The notes: generated by a model not told the origin, from the sequence alone. 41,001 nucleotides of DNA from JAWVZU01 sp033722075 (GCA_033722075.1 JAWVZU010000004.1:1-41001); one strand, 5' to 3'; positions 1 to 10,000 are shown, counted from the stretch's first letter. Program-made: numbers and translations.

Positions 1-210
1 GGCGAAGGGAAGTGCGGCGGCGATAAAGGCGAAGAAGGGAAGTGCGGCGAAGGGAAGTGCGGCGGCGATAAAGGCGAAGAAGGGAAGTGCGGCGAAGACA
101 AGGGTGAAGAAGGCAAGTGCGGCGAAGGGAAGTGCGGCGGCGATAAAGGCGAAGAAGGGAAATGCGGCGAAGACAAGGGTGAAGAAGGCAAGTGCGGCGA
201 AGGGAAGTGC
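1..210 (+). repeat. Higher-order tandem repeat encoding the EGKC modification sites
   Basis: Three in-frame unit types make up the array. A is 15 bp (ggcgaagggaagtgc). B is 30 bp and encodes GGDKGEEGKC. C is 30 bp and encodes GEDKGEEGKC. The order is A-B-A-B-C-A-B-C-A. The 75-bp block A-B-C at 46-120 is repeated at 121-195 with a single difference (G to A at 162, synonymous AAG to AAA). The near-identity at synonymous positions indicates recent expansion, so copy number may vary among strains. Confidence 0.95.
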
Positions 211-225
211 GGCGGCGCTGTCTGA
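1..225 (+). CDS. hvfA: C-terminal part of HvfA/BufA-like Cys-rich RiPP precursor (copper-binding peptide)
   Basis: Frame 1 is open from the window edge to a TGA at 223-225 and gives 74 residues made almost only of G, E, K, D and C. All nine cysteines sit in the motif EGKC followed by G; spacing alternates between 5 and 10 residues. The N-terminus, where these families carry a signal peptide or leader, is outside the window. In the Haemophilus Hvf family, cysteines in EGKCG motifs are converted by an MNIO enzyme and its partner to oxazolone/thioamide groups that bind copper; such precursors are exported. The next two genes are exactly that enzyme pair, 12 bp and about 0.9 kb downstream. An alternative name is bufferin (BufA), but the EGKCG motif fits HvfA better. 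What is seen is the motif array and neighbours; copper binding is inferred from family. Confidence 0.85.
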   Translation, partial: GEGKCGGDKGEEGKCGEGKCGGDKGEEGKCGEDKGEEGKCGEGKCGGDKGEEGKCGEDKGEEGKCGEGKCGGAV

Positions 226-237
226 GCCTGGTAACCC

Positions 238-1101
238 ATGAGTCATAAACAGTTTCCAGTTACTGGAGCTGGACTCGGATTGCGGCGGGCCCTGCTGGGC
301 CCGCTGCAACGCTTTGAAGGCCCGCTCTCGGTCGATTTCTGGGAGGTGGCCCCCGAGAACTGGATCAATGTGGGCGGTTCTCTGGGGCGACAGTTCCGTC
401 GTTACACGGAGCGGTTTCCCTTTGTCTGCCACGGCCTGTCCCTGTCTCTGGGCGGACCGGCACCGCTGGACGAGACCTTCCTGCGCAAGGTGCGCCGGTT
501 TCTCGACGAGCATTCCATTCGCTGCTACTCGGAACACCTGAGCTACTGCAGCGACGACGGCCACCTGTACGATCTGATGCCGATCCCCTTTACGGAAGAA
601 TCGGTGGATCACGTGGTCGACCGCATCCTGAGGACGCAGGACCTCGTCGGTCGGCGGATAGCCATCGAGAATGTGTCCTACTACGCGGCGCCCGGCAAGG
701 AGATGGACGAGCTCGACTTCATCAACGCCGTGCTCGAGCGAGCCGACTGCGACCTGCTGCTGGACGTCAACAACATCTACGTCAACAGCGTCAACCACAG
801 TTACGATCCGGCTACATTTCTCGCCGGGTTGCCGGGCGAGCGGATCGCCTATGTGCACGTCGCCGGGCATTACAACGAGGCCGAAGACCTGATCGTGGAC
901 ACCCATGGATCCGCCGTGATCGACCGGGTGTGGCAGCTTCTCGAGCAAGCTTATCGACTCTTCGGGCCCCTGCCCACGCTGGTCGAGCGGGATTTCAATT
1001 TCCCGCCGGTTGCCACCCTGCTGGAGGAAGTGGACCAGGTCCGCGCGATCCAGGGGCGGCACCTGCCCGATTCCGGCTGGCCCCATGCAGCCACTGCCTG
1101 A
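238..1101 (+). CDS. hvfB: MNIO-family RiPP maturase (HvfB/BufB, DUF692)
   Basis: 287 residues, the usual length for DUF692/MNIO (multinuclear non-heme iron oxidase) enzymes, which have a TIM-barrel fold and two or three iron ions. The expected barrel motifs are present in order: VDFWEVAPENW at 32-42, H65 in CHGLSLS, EH at 99-100 in SEHLSY, EN at 144-145, DVNN at 176-179, H207 and H211 in VHVAGH, DTHG at 221-224 and E250 in VERDFNFPP. These conserved His, Glu, Asp and Asn residues are the likely iron ligands. The gene starts 12 bp after the precursor stop; no clear Shine-Dalgarno is visible, so it is probably coupled to hvfA translation. The inferred role is oxidative rearrangement of cysteines in the EGKC repeats in the cytoplasm before export. 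The HvfB versus BufB label rests on the precursor type. Confidence 0.92.
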   Translation: MSHKQFPVTGAGLGLRRALLGPLQRFEGPLSVDFWEVAPENWINVGGSLGRQFRRYTERFPFVCHGLSLSLGGPAPLDETFLRKVRRFLDEHSIRCYSEHLSYCSDDGHLYDLMPIPFTEESVDHVVDRILRTQDLVGRRIAIENVSYYAAPGKEMDELDFINAVLERADCDLLLDVNNIYVNSVNHSYDPATFLAGLPGERIAYVHVAGHYNEAEDLIVDTHGSAVIDRVWQLLEQAYRLFGPLPTLVERDFNFPPVATLLEEVDQVRAIQGRHLPDSGWPHAATA

Positions 1102-1128
1102 CCGGCAGGCTTTGGCGAAACAGCTGCG

Positions 1129-1896
1129 GTGACTGCACAAAAGAACTCCCGAGATCTGCAGTTCGACTTCGCTCGCCATATCCGCGATCCGGAGAACGCG
1201 GCCCCGCCGGAGGACGTCGAGGATCGCCGCATGGCGATCTACCGGGACCTGTTCTACAACAATATCCAGGGCTTTCTGGCCAACAACTTCCCGGTGATCC
1301 GAAAGCTCTATCCGGATGAGCGCTGGCATGCCCTGGTGCGCGATTTCTTTGTGCGCCACCGTGCCCGAACGCCGCTTTTTCCGGAATTGCCGCGCGAGTT
1401 CCTGCAGTTCGTGGAAGAGCAACGCGGAGAAGAACACGGCGACCCGCCTTTCCTGCTTGAGCTGGCCCACTACGAGTGGATCGAGCTTGCCTTGTCACTG
1501 GACGAAGCGGAGATTGATTCGATCGACGTCGATCCGGACGGGGACCTCCTCGAAGGCGTGCCGGTCCGCTCTCCCCTGGCGTGGCTGCTGACCTACCGCT
1601 TCCCGGTCCACCAGATCCGGCCGGATTTCCAGCCGCAGCATGCCCCGGAACAGCCGACCCATCTGGTCGTCTACCGGCGGCGCGACGACAAGGTCCGCTT
1701 CATGTCGGTCAACGCCGTTGCCGCCCGCCTGCTGCAGCTGCTCGATGACCAACCGGAGCGAACGGGGCGAATCCAACTCGAGCAGATCGCCAGCGAGTTG
1801 AACAGCGCCGACCCGGGCAAGGTCGTTGCCGCGGGCCGCCAGGTTCTCGAAGACTTCCGTACCCGGGAGATCGTCCTGGGCACGGCCCTGAACTGA
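1129..1896 (+). CDS. hvfC: HvfC/BufC-like RiPP maturation partner (DUF2063)
   Basis: 255 residues from a GTG start, 27 bp after hvfB in the same direction. The N-terminal half carries the DUF2063 signature: a helix with DFARHIRDP (13-21), then RRMAIYRDLFYNNIQGFL, NNFPVIRKL and the RAR.PLFPELPREFL segment. The C-terminal half (about 110-255) is the second conserved domain of these partners and includes VVYRRRDDKVRF and a helical end. In MNIO systems this subunit binds the leader or core peptide and presents it to the HvfB enzyme. Older annotation calls the domain a putative DNA-binding domain; the context makes the RiPP partner role much more likely. No DoxX-like membrane gene (often the next gene in hvf/buf operons) follows; the operon ends against a convergent gene 22 bp away. 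Confidence 0.9.
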   Translation: MTAQKNSRDLQFDFARHIRDPENAAPPEDVEDRRMAIYRDLFYNNIQGFLANNFPVIRKLYPDERWHALVRDFFVRHRARTPLFPELPREFLQFVEEQRGEEHGDPPFLLELAHYEWIELALSLDEAEIDSIDVDPDGDLLEGVPVRSPLAWLLTYRFPVHQIRPDFQPQHAPEQPTHLVVYRRRDDKVRFMSVNAVAARLLQLLDDQPERTGRIQLEQIASELNSADPGKVVAAGRQVLEDFRTREIVLGTALN

Positions 1897-1918
1897 TCGC
1901 CCGCGGTTCCGACACCTG

Positions 1919-4900
1919 TCAGCGCGGTCGGACCGGCGAATCGGACAGGCGAACGATGGGTACCTCGCTGCGGTCGAACCGGCCATTCACGGGAAACTCG
2001 ATGCGGGTGGTCCACAGCGAATCGACAATGGACATCGTGCCCGCCGCTGCAAACTCGAGCGCGTTGCCGCCACCGCATCCCGGGCACAGCCCCGGATTGT
2101 CCGAATAGAGCATCTCGAACTCGAGCGCGCCATTTGTCGGCTCGGCCGGATTGCTGATCACCCAGCGTGGTTCGCCCGCCTCGTCATAAACGTAGGCCAC
2201 GGCCACGGTCGCTGGCCCCTGGCTGACCAGCGACAGGCCGAAACCCGGACCGTCGGCCCTGGACCACAGTCCGGTCCGATCATCATCCGCGGGGTCGAAG
2301 GCGAATTCGAACCAGACCAGCGGCTCGCTCCCGACTATCCCATCCACCTGGTACTGGAACTCGGCGACGCGGGAGTCGGAAAAATCGAGCTGTATCGAGC
2401 CCACAGACGTGCCGGTGGCGGTTCCGGTCTCATCGAGGTTGAAGCGCAGCAATTCGGCACGGTAGCGATGCCCGTCGAGTTCTCCTGCACTGAAATACCA
2501 GACCGGCTGGCCATCCGGCTCGTAGGTGTACCACAGTGCGCTCAGCTGGTTTCCGAAATTCTGGATGTCGAGACCGGTTCCAGGCCGATCCGGGTTCAGC
2601 CACAGGCCGCCGTTGGGCCGAAGGCTGCGTGCCGGATCATCGGGAAACTGGTCGCCGACCCGGGGCACGGCGACGATGCGCCCGGGTGTAGCGAGCCCGC
2701 CATGGCCTTCAGGTACGCGGACCGACACCTCGCCGCCCTCAGCAGGTGCCGCAAGGATCCGGTTGCGGTCCAGGCTGGCGATGAGGATCTCCCCGTCCGG
2801 AGCAACAGCAAGGGCACCGGGCTGGTCGTCGGCCAGGACGATGCGTTCGCCCAGGAAACGCCCCGTGGCCCGCTCGGCGAAACCGATCCGGTTGCGCGTG
2901 GCATCGGCGAACAGCAACTGCGTCCCGTCGGCCGAGATCGCGAAGTCACGCGGATCACGCATCCAGGGGCCGCGAACAAAGGCGCTGGCTTCCGTATCCC
3001 CGGTCGGAACAGACCGGAAAAGGATGTTGGTCGTCGTATCCAGGACGTATTCAAAGCCGCCGAAGGCCGCGAGCCCGATGGGGCTGCTGACGTCGTTCAG
3101 GACGATGGTGTTCGGTGACGCCGCACGAGGATTACGGCCCGTGAAGCGCAGAACCTCCGGATTCCCGTTACGGGCCACGTTCAGTTCGAAGGGATCGACC
3201 ACTTCCAGGGCGACCGGGAAGCCGGAGAATAGTGCAACGCCCTCGCCCTCGCCACGCGGATATGCCGGAATAAAGGTCGTTTCCACGTTGCGGCTGAAAG
3301 GATCGAAGCGCACGACATCGCTGGATAACCCGAGATAAAGGCGCTTTTCGAACGGTGCCCAGGCGAGATCAGTCTGGAAGGTCACCTGCCCCTGGGTCGG
3401 ATCGATCTCTACGCCACGGAAAGCGCCGCTGGGCCCGTCGAAGCGCAGAACCCGGCCGGTACCGGTGCTGACGACCAGGAGATCCCAGCCGTCGGCATGG
3501 TCCGGGAAGCCATCGTCGTCTGCATCCTGCTCGGCATTGTCGCCGAGCCCGTCTCCGTCGCTGTCGAACTGCTCCAGTGGATCATCCGGAAATCGGTCGA
3601 TGCGGTCGGCCACTGCATCCAAGTCGCGGTCGCCCTGGAAATCCGGGTCGAGTGGAAACGCATCCTGTTCGTCCACGACGCCGTCATCGTCGTCGTCCGG
3701 GTCGAATTCATTGGCGATTCCGTCAGCGTCCGTATCAAGCGTTCGCTCCGGGTCATCAGGAAACACGTCTCGCGCGTCCTCGACCCCGTCCCCGTCAGCG
3801 TCCCGGGAGCGGGTCGCATCAAAGGGAAAGGCATCCGACCAGTCCCCGACGCCATCGCCGTCAGCATCCCGCTCCAGCCTTTCGGGCACCACGACTTCGG
3901 CATTGCTCACGGAAGGCAGGCGACCGGCGACCATCGTGCTGACCTCTGCGATCAGGCCCGCATTGTCGTCAGATCCGTCTTCCTCGATCCGGCCACAAGC
4001 CTTGCCGCCGCAGAGCAGGTTCGGATTGGAGAAGATCGGAAGGGTCCGGTTGCGAGCGGTCTGCCCGGTGCCGAACGACCCCATGACGGTGTGAAAATCG
4101 TCGCCGCTGACAAACGCTGCGCTGCGCGGGTCGAAGATCCGGCCACCGGAGCCAACCTGGTGCCCGGCACCGAGGTTGTGCCCCCATTCATGTACCAGGG
4201 TCAGGTCGTCGCAGACCGACCAGCTGCTGACGCCGTCGTTGACGACGCTGGTGGAAAATTGAGGCGCTTCCGGGTCCGGGAAATAGGCGATTCCGCAGGC
4301 CCCGCGAGTCTCGATGTCGTGCGGCCAAAGCAGGGTCACCAGGTCGGCGCCTGCGGCATCGCGCTGCGCGCGCAGCTGCTCCAGTCCGGGCGCGACGGTT
4401 CCGTTCAGGGCCTCGGCAAGATCCTCCAGAGCCGCAGCGGCCGCTGCGGTGCCGGTGTAATTCACCTCGTGGGTGGCCGCCAGGCGCGCGACGATGCCCG
4501 CTTCGCTGTTGGCGAAAACCTGGTTGGACAAGGCGAAAAGGTGCTGGATGCGGGTCTGCAGGAGGTTGCCCGGGTAGCGCTCGACCATGTCGGGCGTGTA
4601 AACCACCATCACGTCGATGACATTCACCGCACCCTTCCCGACGACCCGAGTGGTCGAACGGTGCAGTTCATGCGCCGGTGTTTCCGTCGCACAGCCGCCT
4701 CGCACGAGATCCCCATGTCCGATCTCGATCAGGTGGGCGCCCGAGGCGTCGGTTCGCAGGTCGTAGGCGCCGTCCGGCGTGGAAAAGCGGGCGAAAGCAC
4801 CGCTTTCGCCGAGGGTCAAAACCATATCGTACCAGACGGCACCACCCGTCATGGCGCCGACCAGGATTTCACTGCCGTCCGACTGGCGATAGCGCCTGGA

Positions 4901-5116
4901 GACTTCGAACTGGACCGCCGGGCGGTCCGAAAACTCGAGAAGAACCTGCTCCGGCTGTCCCGTTTTCGGGACCAGCAGCCGAATGGGAGTCTGCCACGGT
5001 ACGGACGACGAGCCATCCGGAACAATTCGCAGTTCCGAGGCAGCAACCGTCGCGTGACTCAAAGCCAGCGACAACAGCATCATTGCGGTGAGACGGCGCA
5101 TGATTTCTAGGACCAT
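1919..5116 (-). CDS. Secreted M12-like zinc metalloprotease with calcium repeats and beta-propeller
   Basis: 1065 residues. A signal peptide follows either Met1 or Met6 (MRRLTAMMLLSLALS...); Met6 gives the more typical n-region. An M12/reprolysin-like domain covers about 160-400, with the zinc motif HEWGHNLGAGH at 309-319 and a Met-turn candidate VMGSF near 344. Then come five or six thrombospondin-type-3-like Asp-rich repeats (about 416-543, DxDGDGxxD pattern) that should bind calcium, and an NHL/YVTN-like propeller (about 545-825). The end (about 835-1065) holds two copies of a domain beginning GLW followed by a G-x-G segment and ending in W-rich strands. The same domain occurs twice at the N-terminus of the subtilase at 10216-13548. 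Likely role: extracellular protein degradation or surface adhesion. The substrate cannot be read from sequence. The gene is convergent with hvfC. Confidence 0.85.
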   Translation of the reverse strand: MVLEIMRRLTAMMLLSLALSHATVAASELRIVPDGSSSVPWQTPIRLLVPKTGQPEQVLLEFSDRPAVQFEVSRRYRQSDGSEILVGAMTGGAVWYDMVLTLGESGAFARFSTPDGAYDLRTDASGAHLIEIGHGDLVRGGCATETPAHELHRSTTRVVGKGAVNVIDVMVVYTPDMVERYPGNLLQTRIQHLFALSNQVFANSEAGIVARLAATHEVNYTGTAAAAAALEDLAEALNGTVAPGLEQLRAQRDAAGADLVTLLWPHDIETRGACGIAYFPDPEAPQFSTSVVNDGVSSWSVCDDLTLVHEWGHNLGAGHQVGSGGRIFDPRSAAFVSGDDFHTVMGSFGTGQTARNRTLPIFSNPNLLCGGKACGRIEEDGSDDNAGLIAEVSTMVAGRLPSVSNAEVVVPERLERDADGDGVGDWSDAFPFDATRSRDADGDGVEDARDVFPDDPERTLDTDADGIANEFDPDDDDDGVVDEQDAFPLDPDFQGDRDLDAVADRIDRFPDDPLEQFDSDGDGLGDNAEQDADDDGFPDHADGWDLLVVSTGTGRVLRFDGPSGAFRGVEIDPTQGQVTFQTDLAWAPFEKRLYLGLSSDVVRFDPFSRNVETTFIPAYPRGEGEGVALFSGFPVALEVVDPFELNVARNGNPEVLRFTGRNPRAASPNTIVLNDVSSPIGLAAFGGFEYVLDTTTNILFRSVPTGDTEASAFVRGPWMRDPRDFAISADGTQLLFADATRNRIGFAERATGRFLGERIVLADDQPGALAVAPDGEILIASLDRNRILAAPAEGGEVSVRVPEGHGGLATPGRIVAVPRVGDQFPDDPARSLRPNGGLWLNPDRPGTGLDIQNFGNQLSALWYTYEPDGQPVWYFSAGELDGHRYRAELLRFNLDETGTATGTSVGSIQLDFSDSRVAEFQYQVDGIVGSEPLVWFEFAFDPADDDRTGLWSRADGPGFGLSLVSQGPATVAVAYVYDEAGEPRWVISNPAEPTNGALEFEMLYSDNPGLCPGCGGGNALEFAAAGTMSIVDSLWTTRIEFPVNGRFDRSEVPIVRLSDSPVRPR

Positions 5117-5196
5117 TGATCCGGCCGATCAGTTGCATCGGTTTGGGTGTACCATGAGGCTGGCATGGAACCGAAGACCACTCAATCGAGGCGGTA

Positions 5197-5679
5197 ATGG
5201 TCAAGCCGTATATGCTCCGGCTGGCCACGATGCGGGATGCGGGCGCCATTGCCCGCGTGTCCCGGGACCTGATCGAGACGGGCCTCGGCTGGTCCTGGAC
5301 GCCGGCTCGGGTCCAGCGCGCCATCGAGCGGCGTGAAACGGCAGTGCTGGTGGCGGACCACGCGGCCTCGGTGGTCGGCTTCGCAGTCATGGAGTTCGGC
5401 GACGAAGATGCGCACCTGAGCCTGCTCGGGGTCCGTCCAGACTGGCAACGAGCCGGCCTGGGTCGATCCATGGTCACCTGGCTGGAGGACTCGGCGCGCA
5501 TTGCCGGGACACTGGTGATTCGGCTCGAGGTTCGCGAGACCAACCGTGCGGCACAACGGTTCTATGGCCGGCTGGGCTACCGGCGACTGGCGCGTCTTGC
5601 CGGGTACTACCGCGGGCGCGAGAATGCGATCCGGATGGGCCGCAACCTGGCGATCACCGAGCGGCGGTCCCGGGGCTGA
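5197..5679 (+). CDS. GNAT-family N-acetyltransferase
   Basis: 160 residues, normal for GNAT enzymes. The acetyl-CoA pyrophosphate loop is QRAGLG at 84-89, after the beta-4 strand LSLLGVRP. The C-terminal motif B is NRAAQRFYGRLGY at 116-128, typical of RimI-like and small-molecule acetyltransferases. The start at 5197 has a GAGG ribosome-binding site at proper spacing. The gene is divergent from the M12 protease (80 bp apart) and followed 75 bp later by a secreted propeller protein with no obvious functional link. The acetyl acceptor cannot be predicted. Confidence 0.88.
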   Translation: MVKPYMLRLATMRDAGAIARVSRDLIETGLGWSWTPARVQRAIERRETAVLVADHAASVVGFAVMEFGDEDAHLSLLGVRPDWQRAGLGRSMVTWLEDSARIAGTLVIRLEVRETNRAAQRFYGRLGYRRLARLAGYYRGRENAIRMGRNLAITERRSRG

Positions 5680-5754
5680 ACATCAAGTCCGGCAACACCT
5701 GCCCTGCGCGACCGCGGCACGATGCCTGCTTTGCCAAACCCGACGGAACCGAAC

Positions 5755-7008
5755 ATGCTCACGATCTTGCTGACCCTGACGCTCGCCGCAAGCCCTGTGG
5801 AACAGGTGCGAACCACCTATGCGGAAGCGGTCGCCGCCTACCGCGCAGGAGATGGCGAGGCGCTCAGATCGGCTGCGGAACAGCTGACTGAACTCCGCCC
5901 CGGGTCACCCCAGTTCATCTACCTGACGGCGGCCGGTGCCGCCCTCGCCGGGGACCACGCGATCGCGGTCAGCCACCTCAACCGGCTGGCGGCGATGGGC
6001 CTGGCACTCAGTCCCGATCGCGAGCCGGCCTTCGAGAGCCTGCAGGAATCCGAGGCATTCCGGACGCTGGTGACGCGATTTGAAGCCAATGCCGCACCCC
6101 GGGGCCACGCAGAAGTCCTGTTTTCCCTCGATGACGGCCAGTTCATCCCCGAGTCGGTGGTCCACGATCCCGCCACCGGTCGTTTTTTCGTCAGCAGCGT
6201 GCGTCAGCGACGCATTGTGGTGTTCCATCCGGACCACGGGGCGAAGAACTTCGTCGAACCGGGGGCGCACGGGCTGATGAGCGTGATGGGCATGCGAGTC
6301 GATGGCGAGGATCGTCGTCTCCTCGTGGCGACCGTCGGCGCCGAGGAAGCGCCCGGAACACCCGAGACCCAGCTGGGCCGGAGCGGCATCATGGTCTTCG
6401 ACCTCGACTCCGGCGAGCCCCTTGCCACCCACCTCCTTCCGGAGGGACCGGACGTCCAGTGGCTGGGTGACCTCCTCCTGGTTGAGGACGATCAGGTGTT
6501 GGCCACCGACAGCCGGACCGGTTCCGTCTGGCAGCTGGATCTCGGCAGCGGCGCCTGGTCCCCGCTGGTCGAGCCCGGAATGCTCAGCTCTCCGCAGGGG
6601 CTTGTCGCGGATGGCTCAGGCGACGGGTATTACATTGCCGACTACACCGGCGGCCTGTGGCACCTGGATCGCAACACTGGGACCCTGGAACGCCTCGCGC
6701 TGGCGCCCGCGGTGAATGCCTACGGTATCGATGGACTCTACCGTCACGGCGAGAGCCTCATCGCCATTCAGAACGGCCACCGTCCCCATCGGATCACCCG
6801 ACTCACGCTCGACGACGACGGCAAGCGTGTCCACACCCAGACTGACCTCGCGGCCGGGTTGCCCGAGTTCGACGATCCCACCCTGGGAACCATCGTGGGG
6901 GACACGTTATATTTCGTTGCGAACAGCCACTGGCCGTCCTTCGACGCCGACAAGAACCTGCCGGAGGATCTCGTCCCCCCGCTCATCATGCGCCTCGAGC
7001 TGGACTGA
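5755..7008 (+). CDS. Exported NHL/SMP-30-like beta-propeller protein with helical N-terminal region
   Basis: 417 residues from Met at 5755. An in-frame ATG 33 bp upstream is possible, but starting at 5755 puts a clean signal peptide (MLTILLTLTLAASP) at the N-terminus. Residues about 18-105 are TPR-like helices (AVAAYRAGDGEALRSAAEQL, then a loss-of-pattern segment). Residues about 115-415 form a propeller with recurring strands such as SVVHDPATGRFFVSSV, PQGLVADGSGDGYYIADY and LWHLD, as in gluconolactonase/SMP-30 and NHL folds. The catalytic metal site of SMP-30 is not clearly recognisable, so enzymatic activity is doubtful. Probably periplasmic. It may be co-transcribed with the next gene (68 bp gap), although a promoter candidate lies in that gap. 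Confidence 0.72.
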   Translation: MLTILLTLTLAASPVEQVRTTYAEAVAAYRAGDGEALRSAAEQLTELRPGSPQFIYLTAAGAALAGDHAIAVSHLNRLAAMGLALSPDREPAFESLQESEAFRTLVTRFEANAAPRGHAEVLFSLDDGQFIPESVVHDPATGRFFVSSVRQRRIVVFHPDHGAKNFVEPGAHGLMSVMGMRVDGEDRRLLVATVGAEEAPGTPETQLGRSGIMVFDLDSGEPLATHLLPEGPDVQWLGDLLLVEDDQVLATDSRTGSVWQLDLGSGAWSPLVEPGMLSSPQGLVADGSGDGYYIADYTGGLWHLDRNTGTLERLALAPAVNAYGIDGLYRHGESLIAIQNGHRPHRITRLTLDDDGKRVHTQTDLAAGLPEFDDPTLGTIVGDTLYFVANSHWPSFDADKNLPEDLVPPLIMRLELD

Positions 7009-7009
7009 T

Positions 7010-7038
7010 CTGACGGTTTGCGACCTGCCTGCTATGAT
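7010..7038 (+). promoter_or_regulatory. Candidate sigma70 promoter for the BNR/FG-GAP gene
   Basis: CTGACG (7010-7015) and TATGAT (7033-7038) are separated by 17 bp, just after the preceding stop codon and 38 bp before the next start. Four of six and five of six consensus bases match. This rests on hexamer matching only. Confidence 0.35.
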
Positions 7039-7076
7039 GAAGGAACTTCACTCCTGCGCGATCTTGCGGGTCTTCG

Positions 7077-10000
7077 ATGTGGTTCAGCTTGTCACTTGCG
7101 GCGCTCCTCACCGCCGCACCGGGTCCGGAGGCGCTTCTCAAGGGCGGCATCTTCGGCGAATCCGGCGAACGCCAGTTCGGGCTCTGGCGCCCCATCAACG
7201 AGGGACTTGAAGGCGGCCTCGTAGCGGCGCTAGCCTTCGACCCGGGCGACAACAGCATCGCCCTGGCCGGAACCCCGCTGGGCACGTTTCGCTCGACCGA
7301 CGGCGGTCTGACCTGGTCCGCTTCCCGGGCCGGGTTGCCGCGCCAGAGCACCGTCGTCGAGCTCATTCACCATCCGACGATGCCCGATCGCGTTTTTGCC
7401 GCCACGGCCAGCAACGGCGTGTTCCGCAGTGATGACGGCGGCATCACCTGGGTTCCGCGCAACACCGGAATGGAGTTCATCGGCCTCCGCTCCCTGGCGG
7501 TCGATCCGAATGACGGCGATCGGCTGATTGCGGGAACCACCTTTGCCTTTGTCTACGTCTCCGAGGACGGTGGGGCGAACTGGCAAAGCTTCGAAATCAC
7601 GTCCGTCGGCGGCGGTTCGGTCACGGCGCTGGCCATCGATCCCGTCACGCCGGCCACGCTCTACGCCGGGCTGATCACCTTCGGCGGCGGTGGTGAAGGC
7701 GTATTCAAGTCAACCGACGGCGGCGCGACTTGGAGCCTCTCCAGCAACGGCCTCGACGTCGGCGGGCCGATCCTGGGCGTTGCGGACCTGGCCCTCGATC
7801 CCAACAGCCCGAACGTGCTTTACGCCGGCGCGGGAGAATGCCAGGGCATTTTCAGGACGACCGACGGGGCCCAGAACTGGACCCAGGTAAACAACACCAG
7901 CTGCGGCGACGCGGTGGTCATCGATCCCGCCGACTCGAACCGGGTCATTGCCACCGATGCAATTTCCCTGGACGGCGGCGCGAACTGGACCGCGAGCCAG
8001 CCAAATTTCCGGCCTGGCGAGGCCAGTCCCGAGTTCGACGACGGCGGTCAGGCCTATGCATTTCAGCCGGGAACCAACCGCATTCTCGCCGGAGGCAACA
8101 AGTGGGGCATCTACCGCAGCGACGACAACGGCACGACCTGGTCACCGGCCCGCACCGGTCTCCATGCCGGGGTCGCCAGCGACATCGCCCCGCTGGACCG
8201 TAATCTGCTCATCGCCCCGATCGACGAGATCGGCATTTTCCGATCAACCGACGGCGGGCAAAGCTGGACTTCCACCGACTCGCCCGGGGACCTCGACTTC
8301 AATCGCCTTGAGTTCTCCCCCTCGGATCGACAGGTGGGCTACGTCGGCACCGAGAACGACGGCGTCTTTCGCACCGGCGACGGCGGGCTGACCTGGCAGG
8401 CCGCCAATACCGGCATCGAGGATGCATCCGTGGAGGACATCGCGATCGATCCAGCGGATCCGGATCATCTCTATGTTGCGACCGACACTTTCTCTGCCGG
8501 CGGTGTATTCCTTTCGACGGACGGCGGGCAAAGCTGGATGTCCAGCGGTCTCTCGCTGGCGACCGACGGCGAGGTCTACGCCCTGTCCATCCACCCGACC
8601 GACGGCAACACCGTTTACGCCGGCGTCTTCGATCCTAACGGAACCCATGCTCAGGCGGTCTACCGGACCGACGACGGCGGACTGAACTGGCAACCGACGG
8701 ACACGTCCCTGAACGCCGGCGGAAACGGTGTCGCCGCGCTGGAGATCAACTTCGCCGATCCGGACACGCTCTACGCCGGCACCCTGGGCAATGGGGTATA
8801 CAAGACCTCCGATGGCGGGCTCAGCTGGGCCCAGCTCACCGCCACCGATACCAGTGCGACCATTTTCGACATCGCCATCGACCCCGGCAATCCGGAACGA
8901 ATCTTCACCAGCGACGGCGACTTTTCGTCAACCGCGGGGGCCGCTTTTCGAACCGTCGGCCCCAACTTCCCGTTCGGTTTCAACGTCAGGTTCAATGGCG
9001 AAGACGGCCTGACCGTCTACAACAACGGTGATTTCGGCCTCTTCGAGCGGCGCCTGGACGAATCGCAGATCGACGTGGAGTCCGACCAGGTCGGCAGCGG
9101 CGACCGCTTCGGACGGCAGGTCCTGATCGAACGGAACCGGACCTTCGTGGGGGCGCCGGGAGAAGGCGATGGGGCCGTTTTCGTTTTCCGGCGGGAAGGC
9201 GAACTCGCGGTGCAGGTACAGCGGATCGACGTACCTGCCGGCTTCGCTGCGAGCGAATTCGGGCGCGCAATCGCGGTGGACGGAGACACCCTGGTCATCG
9301 GTGCGCCGGGCGTCGCCAATCCGGTCAAGGGCACGCCGCTGAAAGCCGCCATCTTCAGGCGCGCGCAGCAGGGCTGGACCTTCCAGAAAGCCGTCACGCC
9401 CAGTGTAAGCCAGGCGGATGACGCCTTCGGCGCCGCAGTCGCAATCGAGGGTCGCACGATCGTGGTCGGCGCTCCCTTGGACAACGAGATCGCACCGGCC
9501 GCGGGAGCCGGCTACGTGTTCGATTTCGACGGGGACAATGTGATGGAAATCGGGCGCATGACCGGCAATGACAGCGGCGCGTCCTATGGCACCGCTGTGG
9601 CGACGCGAAACGGCAAGATTGCCTTCGGAGCGCCCGGCAGCCCGATCGATCAGGCAGCGACAGGCGCGGTCAGCATCTTCGACCGGGTCGCCGACAACCT
9701 CGTCGGCTTCGATGAGCTCATTGGAAGTGCCGACGATGACCAATTCGGGACCGCCCTCGCGCTGGACGGCAAGACCCTGGCCGTTGGTGCGCCGGGGATG
9801 GACATGACTGGGCCCGACGAAGGGGCCGTACTCCTTTATGGCCTGGACGCCCAGAATGCCACCCAGACGGCAGCTGTCACTGCCGCGCTGAGCGATCCGG
9901 GCGCCGGCTTTGGCGATGCGGTCGCCCTGCAGCAAGGTGTACTGGCGGTGGGCGCGCCCCAGGCGCAGAACACCACCGGCGCGACCGGCGCGGCCTATGT

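Noticed and set aside
1..225. CRISPR array
   Set aside because: The repeats are contiguous, in-frame coding units of 15 and 30 bp with no unique spacers.
3497..5110. 537-codon plus-strand open frame opposite the M12 protease
   Set aside because: Shadow of the protease gene, whose zinc motif and signal peptide are unambiguous; the plus frame has no domain.
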